This document shows, in pieces, positions 10,151 through 19,992 of a stretch of 64,000 bases of DNA (positions are counted from its first letter, which is position 1; every line of letters starts with the position of its first letter). A model generated the notes under the pieces. That model worked only from the letters and a program-made list of their open reading frames with translations, was not told the origin of the DNA and made no database searches. Origin of the DNA: Conservatibacter flavescens (lineage in GTDB: Bacteria > Pseudomonadota > Gammaproteobacteria > Enterobacterales > Pasteurellaceae); the NCBI RefSeq assembly GCF_002795425.1, contig NZ_PHHA01000002.1, positions 310,001 through 374,000 of the forward strand, written 5' to 3'. The translations under genes and the position numbers were made by a program.

Positions 10151-11321
10151 AACGCAATGCCTCCGCCGGCTCGACTTTCGCTGCCCTATAAGCCGGATAA
10201 ATAGTTGATAATAAAGCTAATAACAAAGAAAATGCAACGATAAGAACAATTTGCCCACTCTCAATATATGTTGGCAAAAATACATTATTCGTACTTATCC
10301 AATCCATAATTTGAGCCAAATTTAACGTCACTAAAATGCCCAGTATCGTACCGATAAATGTCCCTACTGCGCCGACTAAAAAACCTTGAAAAATAAAAAT
10401 TCGACGGACTTGCTTTTTTTGTAATCCTTGTGTTTGCAAGATAGCTATTTCACCTTGCTTATCCACCACCATTAAACTTAAAGAGGTAATAATATTCGAT
10501 ACCGCTACCACAACAATCAAACTAATCAGTAGCCCCATCATGTTTTTTTCCATGCGAACGGCTTGAAAAAACTCACCTTTTTGACTACGCCAATCTTGAA
10601 TCTTCCAATCTGATGGAAAAAAACGGGAAAGTTCTGTAATTTGAAAAGGATCGGCTAAAAATAAGCGATAACCTTGAAACTGCTCTGCAGACAAACGCAT
10701 TAAACGACCAATATCAGCTAAATTCGCAAACACGGCATAACTTGCCGCTTCAGCACTGGAATAATACAGACCGCTAATGGTAAATAATCGCTGTGTGGGA
10801 ACACGTCCAAAAGGCGTATATTGGCTATTTTCTGTGATCATCATACGCACTTTATCACCAATATTTAATTGTAATTTGTCTGCAAGACTAGATCCTATAA
10901 TCAACTTAAATTCACCATTCGGTAAAAGCTGGCTAAATTCGTCGGAAAGATGGTTTAGTAAAGGATCATCAGAAACATCTTTTACGCCAATAACCTGCCC
11001 AGCGCTAACCCCATGCGCGCTTTGTAGTATGACATTAGTCGTGTTGATAGGAACAGCTTTTTGCACAAAGGGCGGAAAATCAGGCGCCGTATCTTGTAAA
11101 TTAAAATGCCCTTGTGAATTTGACACAATGCCATGAGGAATAGTTGATAGTACCTGCTGTTTTTGCTGTCTTTCTAAACCATTCATCACTGACAACACAA
11201 TAATTAATGCCATCACGCCTAAAACAATCCCGACACTCGCAAGATTCGTGACTAAACGTCCAAAACGATCTGCACTTTTGGAGCGCCAATAACGTAGAGC
11301 TATATAGAAAGAGATTTTCAT
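10143..11321 (-). CDS. lolC: Lipoprotein-releasing ABC transporter permease LolC
   Basis: Second permease of LolCDE; in E. coli LolC recruits LolA through its periplasmic Hook. It has 392 residues with an N-terminal helix ([24 protein letters not shown]), a periplasmic domain, and three C-terminal helices ending in [26 protein letters not shown]. The motif [17 protein letters not shown] fits LolC. It is the first gene of the operon; its own promoter probably lies in 11322-11444. Confidence 0.93.
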   Translation of the reverse strand: MKISFYIALRYWRSKSADRFGRLVTNLASVGIVLGVMALIIVLSVMNGLERQQKQQVLSTIPHGIVSNSQGHFNLQDTAPDFPPFVQKAVPINTTNVILQSAHGVSAGQVIGVKDVSDDPLLNHLSDEFSQLLPNGEFKLIIGSSLADKLQLNIGDKVRMMITENSQYTPFGRVPTQRLFTISGLYYSSAEAASYAVFANLADIGRLMRLSAEQFQGYRLFLADPFQITELSRFFPSDWKIQDWRSQKGEFFQAVRMEKNMMGLLISLIVVVAVSNIITSLSLMVVDKQGEIAILQTQGLQKKQVRRIFIFQGFLVGAVGTFIGTILGILVTLNLAQIMDWISTNNVFLPTYIESGQIVLIVAFSLLLALLSTIYPAYRAAKVEPAEALRYE

Positions 11322-11401
11322 AAATTAAACATTATCCTCTAGTACACACTATACTAGGTTCGAACTCAGTCCCGTTAGGACCATTATCTTACAAATAATT
11401 T

Positions 11402-11421
11402 AGGGCGAACGCTGTCGCCCT
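11402..11421. terminator. Hairpin between 2-hydroxyacid dehydrogenase and lolC
   Basis: Seven-base arms AGGGCGA and TCGCCCT about 25 bases after the dehydrogenase stop (minus strand). The following T-tract is poor, so termination is only likely. Confidence 0.45.
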
Positions 11422-11444
11422 TACAATAGATTGCAATTAAATCA

Positions 11445-12386
11445 TTATTTGCCTGTTGCCACAAATTCTTCAATATTTTTTGTGACTTTACCGACCAACG
11501 TAGTCACCGCTGAATCACTTGCCCAAGCAATATGTGGTGTAATTAAAAGATTTGGCATAGTTTTCGCCGCTTCCATTAACACATTTCCTTTTTCTGGGGG
11601 TTCTTTGATCATGACATCAATCGCTGCGCCACCAAGCTGTCCGGATTCTAAAGCAGCCAATAAATCTATTTCATTAACCAACGGTCCACGCCCAGTATTA
11701 ATTAACAACGCACCTTTTTTACATAACCCAAGTGTCTCTTTATTAATGAGGTTTTGTGTTGTTTCAGTTAATGGGCAATGTAAGGTAATAATATCCGCTT
11801 GCTTGAACACGTCTTCAAATGGTGTGTATCCCTCACGGCAAGTTGTCGCGCCTTGATGTTCTGCATACAAGACTTTCATGCCTAATAATTCTGCCAAACG
11901 ACCAACTTCTTTACCTAAATTCCCTCGACCAAAAATCCCTAATGTCGAGCCTCGCACATCAGTAATGGGATAATCAAAGTAACAAAATTGTTTATTTTCC
12001 ACCCATTTATCCGTTAACTGATCTTTAATCCACCCTACAAAACTGTGTTTTAATGCAAAGATCATACCCAAAACATGTTCAGGCACAGTCACGCTAGAAT
12101 AACCTGAAACATTCTTTACTGTGATGCCTAATTCTTTTGCTGCCACAAGATCAACATTATTTGTCCCCGTTGCGGTAATTGCAATTAATTTTAATTTGGG
12201 TAACTGTTGCATAATTTCACGGGAAAATACGACTTTACTCGTTACCGCAATTTCCGCATCTTGCATACGTTCTATCGTTTGTTCTGGCGAGGTATGTTCA
12301 TATTCAACCCACTCATGCTCAAAATTTGGACGAGGTATCGGGATATGAGAAGGAATAGCGGTGCTATCTAAAAATACAATTTTCAT
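11445..12386 (-). CDS. D-isomer-specific 2-hydroxyacid dehydrogenase (hydroxypyruvate/glycerate reductase-like)
   Basis: NAD(P)-dependent reductase of 2-keto acids. It has 313 residues with the nucleotide-binding motif GIFGRGNLGKEVG and the catalytic Arg (INTGRGPLV), Glu (IKEPPEKG) and His (TPHIAWAS) of the family. The pattern is closest to glycerate dehydrogenase/hydroxypyruvate reductase enzymes, but the substrate cannot be settled from sequence. The start at 12386 (MKIVFLDS) was chosen because a GGAGAA ribosome binding site precedes it; a longer in-frame start at 12446 overlaps an uptake-signal hairpin and is unlikely. It lies downstream of kdsA, separated by that hairpin. Confidence 0.9.
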   Translation of the reverse strand: MKIVFLDSTAIPSHIPIPRPNFEHEWVEYEHTSPEQTIERMQDAEIAVTSKVVFSREIMQQLPKLKLIAITATGTNNVDLVAAKELGITVKNVSGYSSVTVPEHVLGMIFALKHSFVGWIKDQLTDKWVENKQFCYFDYPITDVRGSTLGIFGRGNLGKEVGRLAELLGMKVLYAEHQGATTCREGYTPFEDVFKQADIITLHCPLTETTQNLINKETLGLCKKGALLINTGRGPLVNEIDLLAALESGQLGGAAIDVMIKEPPEKGNVLMEAAKTMPNLLITPHIAWASDSAVTTLVGKVTKNIEEFVATGK

Positions 12387-12403
12387 GGATTCTCCTTTTC
12401 TAT

Positions 12404-12434
12404 AAAAAGTGCGGTAAATTCCACCGCACTTTTT
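12404..12434 (-). terminator. Uptake-signal dyad terminator after kdsA
   Basis: Two inverted uptake signals, arms AAAAAGTGCGGT and ACCGCACTTTTT with a 7-base loop. A-run and T-run flanks make a bidirectional-looking intrinsic terminator between kdsA and the dehydrogenase gene. Confidence 0.8.
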
Positions 12435-12448
12435 CATTATTACCAAAA

Positions 12449-13306
<858 letters not shown>

Positions 13307-13313
13307 TCATTCC

Positions 13314-14102
13314 TCAATGAAGTGGATATTGTTGTTCTTTTAACTCTGACATTTGTGCCATTAATAACACGGCAGTGGGATCATCTGGACAATGTTCAAT
13401 AAAATAACTTAAGTCCGGAATAGCCGCATGTAAACACTCCATATGCGCTAATACCAAACCGCGATCACGAATTTCATAAGGGTCTTCAGGATTGTGACGC
13501 AGTAGGTGTGTAATGAATCCTAAAGCCTCAGAATAACGCTCTTCTCGTATGAGTGCCATTTTGGCTACTTGGTTAAAACGATCACGTAACTCTTCAGATT
13601 TTGCACAAGCAAGATCTTTGGTTAACATCTTATGTCCAAAGCCTAAATATCCCTCAAACCAGGTGGCTAACAAGCTACGGGAAATAAATTTCCCGTCCCA
13701 AGGATCAATAAATAATATTTCTTCCTCTAAATCAACGCGCAATACTAATTGGGTAGGGAAATTCATTGGATAAATCGGTAATTGTAAACTTTCCGCCAAA
13801 TATAAAATGATCGCGCCCAGACTAACAGGCATTCCACTTTTACTTTCTAATACCTGATCCAAATATAAATTATCTGATAAGAAATAACGTTCATCATCGC
13901 AATAAAATCCCCACTCCTCATAAACCAAGTACAGTAATTGCTGAACTTGCGTTTTAATAGTCGCTTGTTTGTCTATCGCTTTATGAACTTTACGCACTAG
14001 ATGTCCCATGCGCCCATAAATTTTTGAACGCCCTTCCCCATCTGTCGTAGTACGATAAAAATCCATCATTAACTGAAATAAAAGTTTCTGATTATTACTC
14101 AT
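13314..14102 (-). CDS. sirB1: SirB1 family protein (transglutaminase-like and TPR domains)
   Basis: 262 residues. The first two thirds hold the SirB1/transglutaminase-like region (DDERYFLSDNLYLDQVLESKSGMPVSLGAI, then FIDPWDGKF); the C-terminal part has TPR-like helices (ALIREERYSEALGFITHLLRHNPEDPYEIRDRGLV). The biochemical function is not established. It lies between prmC (gap 3 bases) and kdsA (gap 10 bases), as in E. coli, which supports the name. Confidence 0.85.
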   Translation of the reverse strand: MSNNQKLLFQLMMDFYRTTTDGEGRSKIYGRMGHLVRKVHKAIDKQATIKTQVQQLLYLVYEEWGFYCDDERYFLSDNLYLDQVLESKSGMPVSLGAIILYLAESLQLPIYPMNFPTQLVLRVDLEEEILFIDPWDGKFISRSLLATWFEGYLGFGHKMLTKDLACAKSEELRDRFNQVAKMALIREERYSEALGFITHLLRHNPEDPYEIRDRGLVLAHMECLHAAIPDLSYFIEHCPDDPTAVLLMAQMSELKEQQYPLH

Positions 14103-14105
14103 TGT

Positions 14106-14990
14106 TTATACTGCATATTGTGCTAATGTCACACGTTCATTACCACCATAATCTTTTATAGTCGCAATTCGTTGCCAATTATTCTCTACAAAAATAGACC
14201 GCACTTTTTCGCCCTGTTGCCAACCATGCTCCAGCAGCAACCACCCTTCGTCTTTCAAAAAGTGCGGTGCGTTTTCAATAATAAATCGTAGGTCTGCATA
14301 ACCTTGTTCTTCCGCAACTAAGGCAGACAATGGTTCAAAGCGCACATCACCTTGAACCAAGTGAATATCACCCGCTTCAATATAAGGCGGATTACTCACA
14401 ATCATATCAAATTTTGTGTCAGAGGGAAGACGAGAAAACCAATCACTTTGCAAAAAGTCTACAAATGTCAATTGATTACGCTCTGCATTACGTTGTGCCA
14501 AACTGACCGCTTGCGCAATGCGATCGACCCCAATAATTTCTAATATGGAACCGCACTTTTCAGCCAACGGCTTTAACTCACTTGCTAATGCTAAAGCGAT
14601 GGCGCCGGTGCCTGTCCCCAAATCCAAAATCCGTAAGGTGGATTGATTTTGCAAACAATCTTGCCCAATCTTCAGCGCACTTTCCACTAAAATTTCCGTA
14701 TCCGGACGTGGAATTAAGGTATCTGGCGACACAAGTAACGGCAATGACCAAAATTCTTTTTCACCGAGAATATAAGCCATCGGCTCACCTGTTAAACGAC
14801 GAGCCAAAAGTACCGTTAATTCAGCTAATTGTTTTTCTGATAATGCAGTTTCACCAAAAGCAAAAATATTGGCAAAAGATTGCTGTGTCACACATTGTAA
14901 AATCAATTGTGCATCACGTTTAGGACTATCTTGCAAATCGGCGGCGGATAAAGATAATACCGCCTCATTTAGCCAAGTCTGGTAATTCAT
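14106..14990 (-). CDS. prmC: Release factor glutamine methyltransferase PrmC
   Basis: Methylates the glutamine of the GGQ motif in release factors 1 and 2, using S-adenosylmethionine. It has 294 residues: an N-terminal helical domain and a Rossmann methyltransferase domain with ILDLGTGTGAIALALAS and the catalytic NPPY in VSNPPYIEAGDIH. Its start is 5 bases after the stop of prfA, whose product is its substrate, so the two are surely co-expressed. Two uptake signals lie within the gene. Confidence 0.96.
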   Translation of the reverse strand: MNYQTWLNEAVLSLSAADLQDSPKRDAQLILQCVTQQSFANIFAFGETALSEKQLAELTVLLARRLTGEPMAYILGEKEFWSLPLLVSPDTLIPRPDTEILVESALKIGQDCLQNQSTLRILDLGTGTGAIALALASELKPLAEKCGSILEIIGVDRIAQAVSLAQRNAERNQLTFVDFLQSDWFSRLPSDTKFDMIVSNPPYIEAGDIHLVQGDVRFEPLSALVAEEQGYADLRFIIENAPHFLKDEGWLLLEHGWQQGEKVRSIFVENNWQRIATIKDYGGNERVTLAQYAV

Positions 14991-14995
14991 GAATC

Positions 14996-16078
14996 TTAAT
15001 TGGTTTCCGATAACGCAGCTAACTGATCTGCCTGATATTCTGTAATAATCGGTTGAATTAATTCATCAATTTTGCCATTCATTACTTCATCCAAACGATA
15101 AACCGTTAAATTAATACGGTGATCCGTCACACGCCCTTGTGGATAGTTATAAGTTCGGATTTTATCTGAACGATCCCCTGAGCCCAATAAATTACGGCGC
15201 GTACTAGCTTGTTCAGCCGCTTGGCGCTCTTGCTCAACCTGTACAATGCGGGAAGCTAAAACTGATAAGGCTTTTGCTTTATTTTTATGCTGTGAACGCT
15301 CGTCTTGACATTCAACCACAATTCCTGTCGGGATATGGGTAATCCGCACAGCGGAATCCGTTGTATTGACGTGCTGGCCGCCCGCTCCTGATGAGCGATA
15401 GGTATCAATTCGCAAATCGCTTGGGTTGATCTCTGGTAATTCACTTTCAGGTAATTCTGGCATAACCGCCACCGTACATGCCGACGTATGAATGCGTCCT
15501 TGAGATTCCGTTTTTGGCACACGCTGCACGCGATGGCCACCTGATTCAAATTTTAATTGGCCATATACGCCATCGCCATTAACCTTGACGATAATTTCTT
15601 TAAATCCGCCCTGCTCGCTTTCATTCGCTGACAATACTTCAATGCGCCAACGTTTGCTTTCTGCATAACGACTGTACATACGGAATAAATCACCGGCAAA
15701 AATCCCGGCTTCATCACCACCGGTACCCGCGCGAATTTCTAAATAAGCATTATATTCATCATTAGGATCTTTCGGTAATAACAAAATCTGTAGTTGTTGT
15801 TCAACTTGTTCTAATTCTTGTTTACATTCTTCGATTTCAAGCTCTGCCATTTCTCGCATATCAGGATCATCAAGCAATAATTCCGCTTCTTCCACATTAT
15901 TGTTGAGTTGTTTCCAACGGGCAAAACACTTCACGACATCCTCTAATTGCGCATATTCCTTTGAATAGGCACGAAATTTTTCTTGATCACTAATCACCGA
16001 AGCATCACCTAATAATGCCTCTAATTCTTCATGTCGTTCATTTAAACTATCTAATTTACTAATAATTGAGGGTTTCAT
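14996..16078 (-). CDS. prfA: Peptide chain release factor 1
   Basis: Recognises UAA and UAG stop codons and triggers peptide release. It has 360 residues, the usual length, with the GGQ motif in [18 protein letters not shown] and the domain-2 region around [14 protein letters not shown]. It is the first gene of the prfA-prmC-sirB1-kdsA cluster. In E. coli this cluster follows hemA; here hemA is absent and 210 non-coding bases separate prfA from fabA. Confidence 0.97.
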   Translation of the reverse strand: MKPSIISKLDSLNERHEELEALLGDASVISDQEKFRAYSKEYAQLEDVVKCFARWKQLNNNVEEAELLLDDPDMREMAELEIEECKQELEQVEQQLQILLLPKDPNDEYNAYLEIRAGTGGDEAGIFAGDLFRMYSRYAESKRWRIEVLSANESEQGGFKEIIVKVNGDGVYGQLKFESGGHRVQRVPKTESQGRIHTSACTVAVMPELPESELPEINPSDLRIDTYRSSGAGGQHVNTTDSAVRITHIPTGIVVECQDERSQHKNKAKALSVLASRIVQVEQERQAAEQASTRRNLLGSGDRSDKIRTYNYPQGRVTDHRINLTVYRLDEVMNGKIDELIQPIITEYQADQLAALSETN

Positions 16079-16244
16079 CTTTAACCTTAAATACTGGAAA
16101 TACGCTAAAATCCGTTTATTTTAGCATGAATTATCTATCTGTGGCGACAAAAACAAATCCCCTTATAGGGGTAAACAAGGCTGGGAATAAAAGATAAAAG
16201 AGAGAAATAAACAACCGCACTTTTGCTTAACTATCAATGCAGTA

Positions 16245-16268
16245 AAGAAAACAGCCCCATTCGGGGCT
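16245..16268 (-). terminator. Rho-independent terminator of fabA
   Basis: On the minus strand AGCCCC and GGGGCT arms around a 4-base loop, followed by a T-rich stretch, 20 bases after the fabA stop. Confidence 0.85.
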
Positions 16269-16289
16269 GATAACATAGGAGGAAATAAA

Positions 16290-16820
16290 CTAGAACGCAG
16301 AGGTATCTTGGAATAAGCCAACTTTTAAATCAGTAGCAGTATAAATTACACGACCGTCCACTTCCACTTCGCCATCTGCTAATCCCATCACTAATTTGCG
16401 GTTAATCACGCGTTTCATATGGATACGATAAGTCACTTTTTTCGCTGTTGGTAAAATTTGTCCGGTAAATTTCACTTCACCCACTCCTAAGGCTCGGCCT
16501 TTTCCTTCGCCGCCAATCCAACCGAGATAAAACCCTACCAGCTGCCACATCGCATCTAATCCTAAACATCCTGGCATAACAGGATCACCGATAAAATGGC
16601 AATCAAAGAAAAATAAATCCGGACGAATATCCAATTCCGCTTCAATATAACCTTTACCAAAATGTCCACCTGTTTCGTTCATTTCAGTGACTCGATCCAT
16701 CATCAACATAGTTGGTGCAGGCAATTGTGGACCTTTTTCACCGAATAACTCACCACGCCCTGAAGCTAGCAAATCTTCATATGTATAGGCGTTTTTTTTA
16801 TTTGGAATACAAGTGTTCAT
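16290..16820 (-). CDS. fabA: 3-hydroxydecanoyl-ACP dehydratase/isomerase
   Basis: Dehydrates 3-hydroxydecanoyl-ACP and isomerises the product to the cis-3 form, the branch point to unsaturated fatty acids. It has 176 residues. The catalytic pair is visible as H75 in [19 protein letters not shown] and D89 in the same segment. It is monocistronic with its own terminator. The divergent neighbour is the Lon-like protease, and the shared intergenic region holds two palindromes resembling FabR and FadR sites. Confidence 0.96.
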   Translation of the reverse strand: MNTCIPNKKNAYTYEDLLASGRGELFGEKGPQLPAPTMLMMDRVTEMNETGGHFGKGYIEAELDIRPDLFFFDCHFIGDPVMPGCLGLDAMWQLVGFYLGWIGGEGKGRALGVGEVKFTGQILPTAKKVTYRIHMKRVINRKLVMGLADGEVEVDGRVIYTATDLKVGLFQDTSAF

Positions 16821-16914
16821 TATTTTACATCCTCTATCTGCTCACGAAAATATAATAAAATCGCAATATTTTGCAAAAATGTGATTCTAGCAAAGTTAAT
16901 AGGCAATTTAAATA

Positions 16915-16932
16915 AGCTAACACATGTAAGCT
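16915..16932 (-). promoter_or_regulatory. FabR-like palindrome in the fabA promoter region
   Basis: An 18-base near-palindrome, read on the minus strand AGCTTACATGTGTTAGCT, with one mismatch between arms. It resembles FabR operators of enterobacteria (AGCGTACA..TGTACGCT). It lies about 95 bases upstream of fabA. Confidence 0.45.
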
Positions 16933-16950
16933 GACTTGTCCGATCAGTCA
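16931..16950 (-). promoter_or_regulatory. FadR-like site in the fabA promoter region
   Basis: Minus strand reads TGACTGATCGGACAAGTCA, close to the FadR core TGGTCNGACCA. It directly abuts the FabR-like palindrome, recalling the E. coli fabA promoter, where both regulators act. Confidence 0.45.
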
Positions 16951-17048
16951 TTATTATCATCAGTATTAAACGAGCGAAATTTTTCATTTTGTGCCATAAT
17001 GCCGGTTTATATCGACATTAAATATAATAATTGAATAGTGAGAATCGA

Positions 17049-18821
17049 GTGTCTTTATTAGCATTGAGTGAACATGCCCTACATTGGGAAACCTTACAAC
17101 CAACATTAGAACTAGCTGATTTACCTACTGGAAATACACATGCCATCGCATTACAGCCACGCGCATGTTCATCTATTCGCTCTTTTTTAGCCAATTCACA
17201 TCGCTCCTTATTAGTCCTTAAAGCTAATGAAATTGCTGAAATGGCCAAGATAGTACAAACTTTTGTTCAATCTCAGCTAAATGAAGATAACCCTGTCACA
17301 GGGGTAAAATACACAGTAGAAAAAGGAGAAAAAAGCGATTTTCCTTATGTCACAATAGCAAAAGCAGAATCCTTAGAAGATAATTTTTCGGCGCAACAAA
17401 ATATCAATACAGCATTATATTTTGATCATGCAAAGCTTTTTGGTTCTATTCGCCAACACCCTATTTCCAAAGATATTCAATTAATTCCCGGTCTTGTTCA
17501 TCAACTAAATGGTGGCGTGCTAATTTTAAGCTTATCTGCGCTGTTAGCACAATTTGACCTTTGGGAGCGTTTAAAAAATATTCTCATCACTCATCAATTT
17601 GATTGGTATAGCACTCACCCATTCAAAGCGCTGCCTTGTGATATTCCAAGCTACCCTTTGAAGCTAAAAGTCATTTTATTAGGTAATCGGGACGAACTTG
17701 CCACCTTTTCAGAACTGGAACCTGAACTCTATCTGCTAGGCGATTATGGTGAAATGGATAGTTATTTTCTTGTGGAAAGCCCTGCCCAGCAAATACAATG
17801 GAGCGATTTTATACAAAACTTTGCAAAGGAAAATCACTTCCCTGAGTTAACTTTAGATGGCTTAAATAAATTATATCAATTAGCAGTACGTGACAGTGAA
17901 GATCGCACTTGTATTTCTATCGCCCCAAATTCCTTGCGTGAAATATTAAGTCGCACCACTCTTATCTCTCAAGGAAAGCCACTCAACGCGATGTCTTTTG
18001 AGCAATATTTTCAACAAAAACAATTTGAATATAGTTTTCTGCGAGAACAAGCCTATTCCGACATTCTTAATGAACAAGTTTATGTTGCAACTGATGGCGA
18101 AATCATCGGGCAAATTAACGGGTTATCCGTTATCGAATATCCTGGCACACCATTAATCTTTGGTGAACCATCACGTATTAGCTGTATTGTGCGTTTTGGC
18201 GATGGTGAAATTGTCGATATTGATCGTAAAAATGAACTCGCAGGCAATATTCACGGCAAAGGCATGATGATTGCTGAGGCATGTTTAGCAGGGCTATTAA
18301 ATTTTCAATCGCAATTGCCTTTCTCCGCCTCACTGGTTTTTGAGCAATCTTATAGCGATATTGATGGCGATAGTGCTTCTTTAGCCATCTTTTGTGCCTT
18401 AGTCAGTGCACTCACCGATATTCCACTTCCTCAACATATCGCAGTAACAGGGGCCATTGATCAATTTGGTCTTGTGCATGCCGTTGGAGGGGTAAACCAT
18501 AAAATTGAAGGTTTTTTTGCTATTTGCGCTCAACGTGGTTTAACTAAAAAACAAGGTGTTATTATTCCTAGTTCAACTTGCCATCAGCTCAGTTTATCTG
18601 ATGAAGTCGTAAGTGCGGTCAAAAAAGGGGAATTTTTTATTTGGGCCGTAGATGATATTTTTCAAACGGCCAACCTACTATTCCAACGAGATTTCTTGGA
18701 AGAAGAAGGCAAGGTTTATACCGCAGATAATCAAACCCTCTCTTATCTTATCAATCAACGAATTGAGCAAAAAATAGAATCCACTCAACATAAAGGGTTT
18801 TGGCGTTGGTTTAATCGATAA
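17049..18821 (+). CDS. Lon-like (LonB/YcbZ family) protease
   Basis: 590 residues from GTG at 17049, chosen because a GTGAGA ribosome binding sequence precedes it; a TTG at 17031 is the alternative. The C-terminal half is a Lon-type protease domain with the catalytic Ser in DGDSASLA and the catalytic Lys in GGVNHKIEGFFAIC, 44 residues apart. The N-terminal half resembles the substrate-handling part of E. coli YcbZ, and no Walker A motif is visible there, so ATP dependence is doubtful. The physiological role is not known. Its position between fabA and matP is the same as in E. coli. Confidence 0.88.
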   Translation: MSLLALSEHALHWETLQPTLELADLPTGNTHAIALQPRACSSIRSFLANSHRSLLVLKANEIAEMAKIVQTFVQSQLNEDNPVTGVKYTVEKGEKSDFPYVTIAKAESLEDNFSAQQNINTALYFDHAKLFGSIRQHPISKDIQLIPGLVHQLNGGVLILSLSALLAQFDLWERLKNILITHQFDWYSTHPFKALPCDIPSYPLKLKVILLGNRDELATFSELEPELYLLGDYGEMDSYFLVESPAQQIQWSDFIQNFAKENHFPELTLDGLNKLYQLAVRDSEDRTCISIAPNSLREILSRTTLISQGKPLNAMSFEQYFQQKQFEYSFLREQAYSDILNEQVYVATDGEIIGQINGLSVIEYPGTPLIFGEPSRISCIVRFGDGEIVDIDRKNELAGNIHGKGMMIAEACLAGLLNFQSQLPFSASLVFEQSYSDIDGDSASLAIFCALVSALTDIPLPQHIAVTGAIDQFGLVHAVGGVNHKIEGFFAICAQRGLTKKQGVIIPSSTCHQLSLSDEVVSAVKKGEFFIWAVDDIFQTANLLFQRDFLEEEGKVYTADNQTLSYLINQRIEQKIESTQHKGFWRWFNR

Positions 18822-18865
18822 ATAACACTGGAAAAATCGGTATTGAACCGTTATATTATAGTTAG

Positions 18866-18878
18866 GTTACCACGTCAC
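18866..18878 (+). promoter_or_regulatory. matS-like 13-mer upstream of matP
   Basis: GTTACCACGTCAC compared with the E. coli matS consensus GTGACRNYGTCAC: two mismatches. It lies 24 bases before the matP ATG. It could be coincidence or an autoregulatory MatP site. Confidence 0.2.
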
Positions 18879-18901
18879 AATACCATTTTTACGGAAAACA
18901 C

Positions 18902-19351
18902 ATGAAATATCAAAAATTAGAAAACCAAGAAGCCAATTGGAAGTGGGTATATTTAATTAAAAAACAACGTGATGGTCATCAGATCAGTAAATATGAAGAA
19001 AAAAGCCTAGAGCAGGAAATGATCCGTCAATTATTGGAAAGCCAAAATAATCCTAAACGCATTGAAGAATGGATCGCCAAACATTTATCTCCAAATTTAA
19101 CCATCAAGCTCGATCAAGCCATTCGCGCCCGTCGCAAGCGCTTTTTCAATGGGGAAAAACAATCTACTAAGAAAAAATCCATTGATTTGGAATATGCGGT
19201 GTGGCAACGCTTATCGAAGTATTCGAAAAAAATGAATATGACCCTATCTGAAACCATTAACTACATGATTGATGAACGGGAAAGTAAAGCTTTATATGAA
19301 TCACAAATGTCTGTGATGAAAGCAGGCCTTGCCGATTTACTCAAAACATAA
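18902..19351 (+). CDS. matP: Macrodomain Ter protein MatP
   Basis: Site-specific DNA-binding protein that organises the terminus region of the chromosome by binding matS and, in E. coli, contacts ZapB at the division site. It has 149 residues: a four-helix N-terminal part (MKYQKLENQEANWKWVYLIKK, KRIEEWIAKHLSPN), a basic stretch (RARRKRFF), a ribbon-helix-helix (KSIDLEYAVWQRLSKYSKKMNMTLSETINYM) and a C-terminal coiled coil. It follows the Lon-like gene by 80 bases, and the next gene starts 10 bases after it. Confidence 0.94.
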   Translation: MKYQKLENQEANWKWVYLIKKQRDGHQISKYEEKSLEQEMIRQLLESQNNPKRIEEWIAKHLSPNLTIKLDQAIRARRKRFFNGEKQSTKKKSIDLEYAVWQRLSKYSKKMNMTLSETINYMIDERESKALYESQMSVMKAGLADLLKT

Positions 19352-19361
19352 AGGAGCGAAT

Positions 19362-19859
19362 ATGAAAGTAACTAGTCTTGCAATTAAAAATGGCCGATTT
19401 GACGATCAATATGGCAAACGAGGTACACAATTTAGCCCTAATGGTATGCCGACTTATTCTATTCCTTTTGAAATCAGTGATGCACCTGAAGGCACGCAGT
19501 CTTTCGCTGTGGTATTAGAAGACAAAGATGCGATTACGGCGAGCGGTTTTGTTTGGATTCATTGGTTAATTGCCAATTTAGAACGCACCTGTGTACAAGA
19601 GAATGAAAGCCAAACAGCAACTGACTATATACAGGGCGCAAATAGTTGGGCAAGTGTTCTAGGCAAGTTTGATATACAAGAAGCTTCAGCCTACGGCGGT
19701 ATGGCTCCCCCAAATTGTGAGCATCGCTATGAATTGATTGTATATGCACTGGACACTAAACTCGATTTAAAAGCGGGTTTCCGATTCAATGAATTACACT
19801 TTGCTATGCAGAATCACATTCTTGCACAAGCAAGCGTAATGGGAAGATATGATGTTTAA
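19362..19859 (+). CDS. YbhB/YbcL family Raf kinase inhibitor-like (PEBP) protein
   Basis: 165 residues of the phosphatidylethanolamine-binding protein family in its bacterial YbhB/YbcL form, with SFAVVLEDKDA, GFVWIHWLIANL, YGGMAPPNCEHRYELIVYALD and a C-terminal amphipathic helix. No signal peptide is seen, so it is probably cytoplasmic. The start at 19362 has a good AAGGAG ribosome binding site 5 bases upstream. It lies 10 bases after matP. The biological role in bacteria is unknown. Confidence 0.88.
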   Translation: MKVTSLAIKNGRFDDQYGKRGTQFSPNGMPTYSIPFEISDAPEGTQSFAVVLEDKDAITASGFVWIHWLIANLERTCVQENESQTATDYIQGANSWASVLGKFDIQEASAYGGMAPPNCEHRYELIVYALDTKLDLKAGFRFNELHFAMQNHILAQASVMGRYDV

Positions 19860-19992
19860 ACGCTAACAAAAAGTGCGGTCGGATTAAGGTATAATTTTTA
19901 AATTCAATTTGATTCTTATCAAACTTAATTTCCTTGTCTCAAAATGAATTTATTTGACTAAAAATAGTCCCAAAATCCACCGCACTTTCTAA
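19860..19992. other. Convergent intergenic region with two inverted uptake signals
   Basis: An uptake signal near 19869 and an inverted copy near 19980 bracket about 100 AT-rich bases between convergent genes. They could form a long-stemmed hairpin, but the loop is large. No promoter or gene is seen. Confidence 0.45.

Noticed and set aside
11345-11395. A GGTTCGAA-containing stretch that resembles a tRNA T-arm, upstream of lolC
   Set aside because: No acceptor stem, anticodon arm or D-arm could be built around it on either strand, and it lies in the lolC promoter region. Probably coincidence, or at most a decayed tRNA fragment.
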